Shown here: in pieces, positions 46,253 to 54,153 of the stretch
Layout of the letters: the number at the start of each line of letters is the position of its first letter
Numbering within the stretch: position 1 is the first letter of the stretch
Origin: Pseudomonas bijieensis
GTDB taxonomy: Bacteria; Pseudomonadota; Gammaproteobacteria; Pseudomonadales; Pseudomonadaceae
Assembly (NCBI RefSeq): GCF_013347965.1
Contig: NZ_CP048810.1
Location: 4,029,501 to 4,093,500 of the forward strand
Length of the DNA stretch: 64,000 bases
Direction of reading: 5' to 3'
Position numbers and translations under genes: made by a program
Notes under the pieces: model-generated
Databases searched by the model: none
Seen by the model: only the letters and a program-made list of their open reading frames with translations
Told to the model about the DNA's origin: nothing

Positions 46253-46819
46253 ATGACTGATGCTGAAAAGGCCGAAACGGTCTCCTACACGCTGCGTAAT
46301 TTGAGCAGCAGCTTGGACAAGACCATCGCTGCCGTTGCCAATACGCTTGGCAAATCGAAAAACACCTTGATCCTTGAGACGCTGGAGCGGGAGTTTTACA
46401 ACTACATCTCCACTTACGCGCGGTCGAATTTGCTGGTTTCGGCGATGGATACCGAGCTGGGGAAAAAATTCGGAATCGAGATTCTTTCGGAATGGTATGA
46501 AAGTGAGCACACCATCCAATATGACCGCTACCTCAGCACCAAACTGAAGCTCGATAGCATCGATAAAGTGGATGCCGTGTTTAAAGGGAACCTTCCACTG
46601 CTCGAGCTGCGTGCCAAGCAGCTAGTCCAAAAGGGCTACATGCGACTGCCACGAGGCATTTCCTTGACGTTCGCCTTGTTCATTGAGATCGCCAAACAAG
46701 ATGACGAGGCTCTGATTCACGAGATTCGCAAAGGGTTGTTTGGAATCACTAAGGATTTCTACGAGTCCTTGAACGAAATTCGGGCAGCCCTTTCGCTTCC
46801 CGCCATCAAGCCCCAATGA
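46253..46819 (+). CDS. Unrecognised protein with ribbon-helix-helix-like N-terminus
   Basis: This gene encodes 188 residues from the ATG at 46253; an upstream ATG at 46205 in the same frame is also open. The first about 45 residues (VSYTLRNLSSSLDKTIAAVA then TLGKSKNTLILETLEREF) have the strand-helix-helix pattern of an RHH DNA-binding domain. The rest is helical with no motif that I know. Base composition is lower in GC than its neighbours, and it is bounded by a BIME, so it may have been acquired. A toxin-antitoxin role is possible but unsupported. Confidence 0.6.
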   Translation: MTDAEKAETVSYTLRNLSSSLDKTIAAVANTLGKSKNTLILETLEREFYNYISTYARSNLLVSAMDTELGKKFGIEILSEWYESEHTIQYDRYLSTKLKLDSIDKVDAVFKGNLPLLELRAKQLVQKGYMRLPRGISLTFALFIEIAKQDDEALIHEIRKGLFGITKDFYESLNEIRAALSLPAIKPQ

Positions 46820-47138
46820 TTCAAAAGATGCACGCAATGGCCGGTCTCTCAGGGGGGCCGACCATTCATTTATTCTTCTCCTTCCCTTTTCCAGACACAC
46901 CGCATCAACCACACCACGACAGCTACGCCGCCGAGCGGAAGCAAGTTTCCCTCTCCACAAATCGCCGCATAAAGCCGCCTTTCTGCCCCAACCCCGCGCA
47001 CACCTGCGCCAACAAGGGGCGATTTACGGTCAAATCTTTTGGCCATTTCGATCCCCTTTTGGCCTCTCCTGCCGTTCTCTGAAACGCCGCGCGCCGCAAG
47101 ACTGTGTTCAAACGGATCAGCCTTGCGGAGAACAAAAA
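46820..47138 (+). other. Intergenic region before the deacetylase gene
   Basis: This 319-bp stretch shows no gene that I can support. A short pyrimidine-rich tract (ATTCTTCTCCTTCCCTTTTCC) sits near 46872. An A-rich segment lies at the ribosome site of the next gene. No REP and no good promoter were found. Confidence 0.6.
47131..47138 (+). promoter_or_regulatory. Candidate Crc/Hfq site at the deacetylase start
   Basis: AACAAAAA, matching AANAANAA, lies directly between GGAG and the ATG at 47139. This placement would let Hfq-Crc block ribosome entry on a polyamine catabolic gene. Confidence 0.4.
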
Positions 47139-48170
47139 ATGCTGACGATTTACTCGGACGATCACCACCTGCACCACGGGCGCTGCGAATTGATGGATGG
47201 GCAGTTGATGCCCTGTTTCGAGATGCCGTCCCGGGCCGATCATGTGCTGGAGCGGGTCAAGGCGCGGGCACTCGGGCCGGTGGAGGCGCCGCAGGATTTT
47301 GGCCTGGGACCGATCCAGCGTATCCACAGCCCGGCCTACCTGGAATTTTTCAAAGGTGCGTGGGATCGCTGGGCTGAGTATGGGCGCGACGGCGATTTGC
47401 TGCCTTTCACTTGGCCCGCACGGACCCTGCGCACGGTCATCCCGACAAGCCTGCACGGCCAGCTCGGCTATTACAGCTTCGACGGCGGTGCGCCGATTAC
47501 CGCCGGCACGTGGCAGGCCGCCTACAGCGCCGCGCAAGTGGCCCTCACCGCCCAGGCGGATATCCAGCGCGGTGCGCGCAGTGCCTTTGCGTTGTGCCGG
47601 CCGCCAGGGCACCACGCCGCTGGCGATTTGATGGGCGGTTATTGCTACCTGAACAACGCCGCCATCGCCGCCCAGGCCTTTCTCGACCAAGGCCATAAGA
47701 AGGTCGCGATCCTCGACGTGGATTACCACCACGGCAACGGCACCCAATCGATTTTCTACGAACGCAGCGACGTGTTGTTCGCGTCGATCCACGGCCATCC
47801 GGAAGCCGAGTTTCCGTTTTTCCTGGGCTATGCGGATGAGCATGGTGAGGGCCAAGGTGAGGGCTTCAATTTCAACTACCCTTTGCCGGCCGGCTCAGGC
47901 TGGGACACCTGGAGCGCGGCGCTGGAACAGGCCTGCGGGCAAATCCAGGGCTACGACGCCGATGTCATCGTCGTGTCCCTGGGCGTGGACACTTTCAAGG
48001 ACGACCCGATCTCGCAATTCAAGCTCGACAGCCCGGACTACCTGGCGATGGGCAAGCGCATCGCGGCGCTCGGCAAACCGACGCTGTTCGTGATGGAAGG
48101 CGGTTATGCGGTGGCAGAAATCGGCATCAATGCCGTGAACGTTCTTGAAGGTTTCCAAAACGCCCAATGA
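47139..48170 (+). CDS. Acetylpolyamine amidohydrolase (histone deacetylase family)
   Basis: This gene encodes 343 residues of the class II histone-deacetylase fold. Zinc-site motifs are CRPPGHHAAGD near residue 157 and ILDVDYHHGNGTQSIFY near residue 193, with a late VMEGGYAV. Pseudomonas homologues remove acetyl groups from acetylputrescine or acetylcadaverine. The next gene, a polyamine-binding protein, starts 12 bases later, so the pair likely feeds on external acetylated polyamines. Confidence 0.93.
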   Translation: MLTIYSDDHHLHHGRCELMDGQLMPCFEMPSRADHVLERVKARALGPVEAPQDFGLGPIQRIHSPAYLEFFKGAWDRWAEYGRDGDLLPFTWPARTLRTVIPTSLHGQLGYYSFDGGAPITAGTWQAAYSAAQVALTAQADIQRGARSAFALCRPPGHHAAGDLMGGYCYLNNAAIAAQAFLDQGHKKVAILDVDYHHGNGTQSIFYERSDVLFASIHGHPEAEFPFFLGYADEHGEGQGEGFNFNYPLPAGSGWDTWSAALEQACGQIQGYDADVIVVSLGVDTFKDDPISQFKLDSPDYLAMGKRIAALGKPTLFVMEGGYAVAEIGINAVNVLEGFQNAQ

Positions 48171-48181
48171 GGAATAACAGC

Positions 48182-49282
48182 ATGAACAGACTCAAGCGTT
48201 TAATGGCCCCGGCCCTGTGCGCCGCGCTGCTTTGCGGCGCGGTCCAGGCCGAGGAGCGCACCTTGCGCGTCTACAACTGGTTCGACTACATCACGCCCAA
48301 GGCCCTGGACGATTTCAAGGCGCAGAACAGCCAGGTCAAGCTGGTCTACGACATCTTCGACACCAACGAGGCCCTGGAGGCCAAGCTGCTGACGGGCAAT
48401 TCCGGCTATGACGTGGTGGTGCCGTCCAACGTGTTCCTGGCCAAGCAGATCGAAGCCGGGGTGTTCCAGCCCCTGGACCGCAGCAAGCTACCGAACTGGA
48501 ACCACCTCGATCCCAAGCTGATGAAGCTGATCGAAGCCAACGACCCGGGTAACAAGTTCGCCGTGCCCTACATGTACGGCACCATCCTGATCGGCTTCAA
48601 CCCGGACAAGATCAAGGCCGCCCTGGGTGACAACGCACCGGTGGACAGCTGGGATCTGATCTTCAAGGAAGAGAACATCAGCAAGCTCAAGCAGTGCGGC
48701 GTGGCATTGCTCGATTCGCCGTCCGAGATCCTGCCCCTGGCCCTGCAGCACTTGGGCCTGGACCCCAACAGCAAGAAGCCGGCGGACTACGCGAAGGCCG
48801 AAGCGTTGTTGATGAAGATCCGTCCGTACATCACTTATTTCCATTCGTCCAAGTACATGGCCGACATCGCCAACGGCGACATCTGCGTGGCCGTCGGTTA
48901 CTCCGGCAGCTTCTCCCAGGCGGCCAACCGCGCCAAGGAAGCCAAGAACGGCGTGACGGTGGACATGCGCCTGCCCAAGGAAGGCGCACCGATCTGGTTC
49001 GACATGCTCGCCATCCCCAAAGGTGCCGCCAACCCGGGCGACGCCTACACCTTCATCAACTATCTGCTGCAACCGAAGGTGATCGCGCCAGTCAGCGATT
49101 TCGTCGGTTATCCGAACCCGAACAAGGACGCCACGGACATGGTCGACCCGGCGATCCGCAACAACCCCAACCTGTACCCGACAGAGGCGGCGATGGCCAC
49201 GCTCTACACCTTGCAACCGTTGCCAAGGGACGCCGAGCGCGCGCGGACACGAGCCTGGACCCGGATCAAGTCTGGACAGTAA
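48182..49282 (+). CDS. Polyamine ABC transporter substrate-binding protein (PotF/SpuD-like)
   Basis: This gene encodes 366 residues with a signal peptide (MNRLKRLMAPALCAALLCGA). The mature start LRVYNWFDYITPKALDDF is the hallmark of putrescine/spermidine-binding proteins. YDVVVPSNVFLAKQIEAG and the later AVGYSGSFSQAANRAKEA also fit. Permease and ATPase genes are absent here, so it is an orphan binding protein that must work with a transporter elsewhere. The ATG at 48182 has GAGGAA eight bases upstream. It is co-transcribed with the deacetylase. Confidence 0.93.
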   Translation: MNRLKRLMAPALCAALLCGAVQAEERTLRVYNWFDYITPKALDDFKAQNSQVKLVYDIFDTNEALEAKLLTGNSGYDVVVPSNVFLAKQIEAGVFQPLDRSKLPNWNHLDPKLMKLIEANDPGNKFAVPYMYGTILIGFNPDKIKAALGDNAPVDSWDLIFKEENISKLKQCGVALLDSPSEILPLALQHLGLDPNSKKPADYAKAEALLMKIRPYITYFHSSKYMADIANGDICVAVGYSGSFSQAANRAKEAKNGVTVDMRLPKEGAPIWFDMLAIPKGAANPGDAYTFINYLLQPKVIAPVSDFVGYPNPNKDATDMVDPAIRNNPNLYPTEAAMATLYTLQPLPRDAERARTRAWTRIKSGQ

Positions 49283-49296
49283 GTGCAGGGATGTAA

Positions 49297-49372
49297 GGCG
49301 GCATATACATAGTTACCACCTTCCCAGTCATACGCCCTCCTAGCATGGAAAACCCGAAGCGCTCGCTTCGGG
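49297..49372 (+). promoter_or_regulatory. Conserved upstream element and hairpin, copy 1
   Basis: The 51-bp block at 49297-49347 matches the block at 54053-54103 at 44 positions without a gap. Its best-kept core is TATACATAGTTACCACCTTC. A perfect hairpin CCCGAAGCG-CT-CGCTTCGGG follows at 49353-49372, 31 bases before the ATG of the first giant gene. It is probably a promoter or leader that was duplicated with the gene. Confidence 0.65.
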
Positions 49373-49403
49373 AATTCCAAGTATCGCGAGACGGGAGACT
49401 GAG

Positions 49404-52400
49404 ATGACACAACCCCCAACGATCACAAACGCCACGCCCTATGCCAACCCCAGGGACGCGGTACTCAACCAGTTGTTTGCGGGCCCCACCTATCCAGAGG
49501 TCGCCGCCATACTCCTGCGCGATGCCCTCAAGAAGCTGTACCCCGCGCTGAACCTCGATCCCCACACCACCGTGGTCGGCGAGCCGAACTGGGACATTGT
49601 CGACGGCGAAATCGTGGAGCGTCAGACCCGCTATGAAACCCTCAGCGACATGCTGGCGGGGCTCGCGAACGAAGGAGAACCCATTCTGCTGATCGAAGGG
49701 CTGCACTTTCTGACCCAACTGCCGCTCACAACCCCCGACGTGCATTTGCCGGTGCGCATCGACCAGATTGGCAACCTGATCAACGAGCTGGTACCCACCA
49801 TGTTGACGGCCTGCCAGGAACAACAACTGGCGTACTGGAATGCTTCAGTCGGCGAATCCGGCCCACGCTGGCATGATCTCTCCAGTACATTGCGCAGAGC
49901 CTGGGACGTCAGGCAGATCAGGGGCTGGACCGCGACTGAATGCGAAATGGCCATACACCTGTTCCGCTACCCCGATCGCCAGGGCCGCAAGGACAACAAC
50001 CGTTTTGACACCCACGCTTATCTGATCGACGTCGACGGCGTTAACGACGATGAAGTGACACGTTTGAATGAAAACTCGATCGTGGTGCTGATCGGCAAAA
50101 TCGACAGCCAGGAGGTCATCCTCAAGTACTCGACGCTCAACGGCTACGAGAAGTTCGGCTCGCAACACGCACTGGGGCAGTCGCTCCCAGCTCATCTGGA
50201 TTCGCGCGGATACAGGACCATCCGATGGCGGCTCTATGAGCCCGACGGCAACATCTTCGACCATAAGGCCTGTGGGTTGATCGCCGAGCAAATCAAGATC
50301 ATCGGCGCCTCCGGCGCGAAAATCAGGGCACCCTACGAGCCCGGACAACCGCCTGCCAGCGGCCAGGACCTGGACAACGACCCGATCGAGGCCTGGTTCA
50401 AGAAGCAGGTGCCCCACTGGTTGCAGGCTGCCTCGACATCCGACCAGATCCTGTTCGCCCAGCACATGAAGAACCTGTCGATATTGACCAGTATCCACTC
50501 CGGCAGAACCTACCTGGACGGCATTCCCTCCATCAAGGACTATGCGTTGGATGCTCTGAAAAAGCAGATGCAATCGGAACACACCGACGCGTCGAGCCTC
50601 GACCTGGAACACATCCAGATCGAGATAAGGAGCCCCGTTGTCTGGGGGAGTTTCGTCGTTCCCGGCAGGATCGACACCACCCGGTTCAGCCTGGTTGAGC
50701 TGGCGCTGCAAAACCTGATTGCAATGCCCGTGGGCAACAAAACCGTCACATCGCTCGGTGACGACACGTTACCCAAGTGGCTGACTGTCGAGTACGTCGA
50801 AGATCTCATCACCACCGTCGATATCGGTCGGGTTTACCCTGAGCTGATCAGGCAAAAGCTGCTCGACGATCCCGAAGAATCATCGCTGCGCGAAGGTTTG
50901 TACACCGCCCAGTTACGCATTCAGCTGCCGATGCTGGCGCTGGAATGCAAGATCCGTGGGCAAGGCAATCTGGACGAAAGGGGCTACCGCTACATCGCGG
51001 CACTGATGGAGCCCGAAGAAGCCGATCGCAAGGTGGACGGCAAAACCATCGTCCTGCGCAAACTGGCCTTCGTACCCGAGCTGCAGGTGGGCAACTCGGA
51101 AGACGTCGTGACCAATATGTTCATCATCGGCCCCCAGGACTCGGACGCCGGCCCTTGCCTGCTCTATCGACCGATGCTGGAACCGCAATTGAGCCAATAC
51201 CCGTCGTTCAGCAACCTTTTGTATACGATCAAGCAAACACCTTCCTTACGCCAATCGGTGCTGGCGTGGCTGCCCGATGGGGTCCGTGACGATTACGGCC
51301 GATTTGTTTTCCCGGACCTCCTGCCATCCCCCTGGAGCATCGTAGCGTTCGTGGCGGCCCCTTTGACGTCATTGGCCAATAGCGGCCCCGTCAGTTTGAG
51401 CGACAAGACCCTGGGGGTGGATTTCCTGCCACAGTTGTTCAAGGCCAATGCCGATGCCCTGGTCGAGTTGGCCAACCGTCAATCGGTCTCCAACAGCGAA
51501 AATCGTTGGGAGACTTTTAAACAGGCCGGTTGGCTGATTTTCAACCTGGCATTGCCTTATTTGGGGGTCACCGCGGGCACCGCGGTCTGGCTCTGGCAAA
51601 TGCTGGACGATATCGACAAGTTGACGCAAAACAACGAAATGCTCGATCGCCCGGCCAAGTGGGAAGTGTTCGCGGACCTGCTGCTGAATCTCTCACTGGC
51701 GCTCATTACCCACACCCTGGACCATGCCAGGGAAACCAAGCGTGGCCGCCGGGTGGAAGCACAGGAGGTGATAAGCGAACTGGAGAGCCTGCTCAAACCC
51801 CAACATGAACTGGCTATACAAGAGCTCGCTACGCTCACGAGCAAAGCCCTGCCGGCCGAGCATTACGAGAACATTCGCTCCAGTGGCGCCTTGATGAGCC
51901 GGTCGAGAGAAAGTATGACGCTCCTTGACCCATTCAGCGTCAAAGAGCCCGAAGCGGCAGGAGATCCCCTCGCCGACGGCCCGCTCAAAGGGCTCTACGA
52001 GCACCATGGGGAGCGGTACGCAAAAATCTCAGGCAAATGGTTCAAGGTGGGCCTGAAGGAAGAGCAGGTCTCTATCGTCGATGGGAAAGATCCCACACGT
52101 ACCGGCCCCCTCCTCATGGGTGACCGCAATGGCGAATGGCACATCGATACTCGCCTGCGTAAGAGTGGCCCCAGCTCCAAGACTGTCAGGCAAAAAGTCA
52201 TTGCTGACGCGCAACATCGCCGGGTTGAACTGCTGACTGAACTGAACCGGTTTGAAGCCAAGAAACCGCAGAGCCAGAAACTGCTGACCATGGAATCGAG
52301 ACGGATGGACGAGGCCTCGGGCCCTGCCAGGGAGACCCTGCGCGATGCGTATGTCGGTGCGTTGAAAACCCAGCGCGAGCGCTACGAAGAGGCGTTGAAG

Positions 52401-54023
52401 GTGCTGATCGAATGGCCCGTCTTCCAGTCGAGACCCGACTACCCCCGTACCAGGCTCGGCTATCTGAACGCGCAGGTAGACTTCACCTTCGCCGAGATGG
52501 AAGCACTGCAAGAACGCTTTAGCCCGGCCATGAGCAAAGCCAAAAGCATGATCACCTCCAGGATCCGGGTATTGGAGCAACAGCACATTGCGGCGGCCGA
52601 AAGTATGGTCAGCGTCGGCGACGACATGATTGAACGCCTGGACTACGTCGAGACGCGCTTCTCCCAACTCAAGGAGATCGGGCGCGAGGGCTTCGAATTT
52701 GTTCGACAGCACCGTAAAAAGATGCCGCTCTACACAGGCGACGACCTTCGCCTGATCAAGCTGGACATGTTCCGTCACCTCTGCCTTTCACTTGAAAGCG
52801 TCGAGTCAGTGCCCGAAGCCTGGGAAGCATTCAACCATGTCGCTGACAGTGCCACAGTGGCTTTCCAAAGCCTGCGCGATGCGATCGATGAGCGAAGCAG
52901 AATCCGCCTGGACGAGCAGATCGATGCCTTTGGCAGCCTGGCCGAACAGTTCATGGCCATCGATGAACACCTCAGCTACCTGGGTAGCGAATACAAAGAC
53001 AGCGTCCGCGCGCCACAACTGGCACGCCTGCACAAGGGCATCGGCACGGTCGTAAAGCGCGCCTTGCGTCATCTGGCATCCGCCCTCGATGAAAGAAGCA
53101 ACCAGCGAACCGCAGGCTCTCCTTACGAGCAACGCCCCAGGCCTCGAAAAACCTTTATCAGGGCGCGTTTCTGGGGGTTGGTCAGTGGTGAACCCCGACT
53201 ATCGAAAATGATGGAAGAAACGGATTGGGTCGATGTGAAGAACCCGTTCACGGGGGAGATCATCGTCACGTTCCATCGCAAGGAAACCGGCGAATGGATA
53301 CCTCACATGAGGCCCGACGCCGAGCCGGCCGCAGTGCCTGCGCTGGCTATCAGCGTCACGAAGGGCACCGACCTGATCAACGGATTGGACACGTTCAAGG
53401 CACAGTTCGATCTCGCCACAAAACAGCCGGGACAGACACCCGCGGGTATCGGGATGATCCTCAACGCCCACGCGAGCCGGATGGAGAAAGTCAGCGCTGC
53501 CATTCAAAAGGCGCTCGATCAGACCAATGGGGTTGCTTCAAACGAAACGACGGAGCTTCCTGAAGCACAACGGCAATCGGCCGAGCGCTTGCGCACTCAA
53601 CTCACGACGCAATCGAAAGCCCTTTATGAGCTGGGATTCGAGACCTTATTGAATGTCATCAAACAACGCCCGCCGACCATGAGTGGCATCATCTGGCTTA
53701 AAAGCCGCAACCAGATTTCCATCACCAAGCAAAAAAGCCGGCAGCGCATCAAAAAAGCGCCCTATGGCTACCTGGACAGGTATGAGATCAAGGATCGGAA
53801 AACCAACAGAACGCTCTGGTTCGCGGATTTCCGCTACACGACCAATTGGGTGCCCGCCCATGCGTTCGTTTCAGCGCGCTTGAAAACAATCGAGCAAGCC
53901 GCTCAAGAAATCACCACCGAATCCACCGAGCTGTTTAGCCAGCGTCAACTGATCGACCATTACCGCAGTGAAATTGCCACGGACCAGGCCAGGGAGGTGT
54001 TCTTTCAAAAGAAACACACGTGA
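49404..54023 (+). CDS. Giant DUF6543/dermonecrotic-toxin-like protein, copy 1
   Basis: This gene encodes 1,539 residues with no signal peptide. The N-terminal region carries the DUF6543-like pattern: LNQLFAGPTYPEVAAILLRDAL near residue 20, and WLQAASTSDQILFAQHMKNL near 340 followed by YLDGIPSIKDYALDALK. A hydrophobic helix lies at about 710-731 (LPYLGVTAGTAVWLWQML). A short strand domain begins near 862 (LKGLYEHHGERYAKISGKWFKV). A long helical, coiled-coil-like part spans about 930-1240. The C-terminal block at about 1423-1480 (SGIIWLKSRNQISITK ... YLDRYEIKDRKTNRTLWFADF) recurs in Pseudomonas giant toxins of this family. It is a likely secreted or injected effector with unknown activity. SD GGGAG precedes the ATG. 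Confidence 0.78.
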   Translation: MTQPPTITNATPYANPRDAVLNQLFAGPTYPEVAAILLRDALKKLYPALNLDPHTTVVGEPNWDIVDGEIVERQTRYETLSDMLAGLANEGEPILLIEGLHFLTQLPLTTPDVHLPVRIDQIGNLINELVPTMLTACQEQQLAYWNASVGESGPRWHDLSSTLRRAWDVRQIRGWTATECEMAIHLFRYPDRQGRKDNNRFDTHAYLIDVDGVNDDEVTRLNENSIVVLIGKIDSQEVILKYSTLNGYEKFGSQHALGQSLPAHLDSRGYRTIRWRLYEPDGNIFDHKACGLIAEQIKIIGASGAKIRAPYEPGQPPASGQDLDNDPIEAWFKKQVPHWLQAASTSDQILFAQHMKNLSILTSIHSGRTYLDGIPSIKDYALDALKKQMQSEHTDASSLDLEHIQIEIRSPVVWGSFVVPGRIDTTRFSLVELALQNLIAMPVGNKTVTSLGDDTLPKWLTVEYVEDLITTVDIGRVYPELIRQKLLDDPEESSLREGLYTAQLRIQLPMLALECKIRGQGNLDERGYRYIAALMEPEEADRKVDGKTIVLRKLAFVPELQVGNSEDVVTNMFIIGPQDSDAGPCLLYRPMLEPQLSQYPSFSNLLYTIKQTPSLRQSVLAWLPDGVRDDYGRFVFPDLLPSPWSIVAFVAAPLTSLANSGPVSLSDKTLGVDFLPQLFKANADALVELANRQSVSNSENRWETFKQAGWLIFNLALPYLGVTAGTAVWLWQMLDDIDKLTQNNEMLDRPAKWEVFADLLLNLSLALITHTLDHARETKRGRRVEAQEVISELESLLKPQHELAIQELATLTSKALPAEHYENIRSSGALMSRSRESMTLLDPFSVKEPEAAGDPLADGPLKGLYEHHGERYAKISGKWFKVGLKEEQVSIVDGKDPTRTGPLLMGDRNGEWHIDTRLRKSGPSSKTVRQKVIADAQHRRVELLTELNRFEAKKPQSQKLLTMESRRMDEASGPARETLRDAYVGALKTQRERYEEALKVLIEWPVFQSRPDYPRTRLGYLNAQVDFTFAEMEALQERFSPAMSKAKSMITSRIRVLEQQHIAAAESMVSVGDDMIERLDYVETRFSQLKEIGREGFEFVRQHRKKMPLYTGDDLRLIKLDMFRHLCLSLESVESVPEAWEAFNHVADSATVAFQSLRDAIDERSRIRLDEQIDAFGSLAEQFMAIDEHLSYLGSEYKDSVRAPQLARLHKGIGTVVKRALRHLASALDERSNQRTAGSPYEQRPRPRKTFIRARFWGLVSGEPRLSKMMEETDWVDVKNPFTGEIIVTFHRKETGEWIPHMRPDAEPAAVPALAISVTKGTDLINGLDTFKAQFDLATKQPGQTPAGIGMILNAHASRMEKVSAAIQKALDQTNGVASNETTELPEAQRQSAERLRTQLTTQSKALYELGFETLLNVIKQRPPTMSGIIWLKSRNQISITKQKSRQRIKKAPYGYLDRYEIKDRKTNRTLWFADFRYTTNWVPAHAFVSARLKTIEQAAQEITTESTELFSQRQLIDHYRSEIATDQAREVFFQKKHT

Positions 54024-54052
54024 ATGCGTGACAGACAACCGAGGCGCCGCAG

Positions 54053-54133
54053 GGCGGCGTATACATAGTTACCACCTTCCCCGTCATGCCCTTCCCTAGC
54101 ATGCAATCCCCGAAGCACTCGTTTCGGGGATTG
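54053..54133 (+). promoter_or_regulatory. Conserved upstream element and hairpin, copy 2
   Basis: The block at 54053-54103 repeats the element before copy 1 (core TATACATAGTTACCACCTTC). A perfect 11-bp hairpin CAATCCCCGAA / TTCGGGGATTG follows at 54104-54133, 20 bases before the ATG. The hairpin sequence differs from that of copy 1 while the structure is kept, which suggests that the fold is selected. Confidence 0.65.
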
Positions 54134-54153
54134 CACAAGACAGGGAAACCCAA

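Noticed and set aside
46816..47082. An 88-residue open frame after the RHH-like gene
   Set aside because: It overlaps the end of the previous gene, has no ribosome site and no family pattern.
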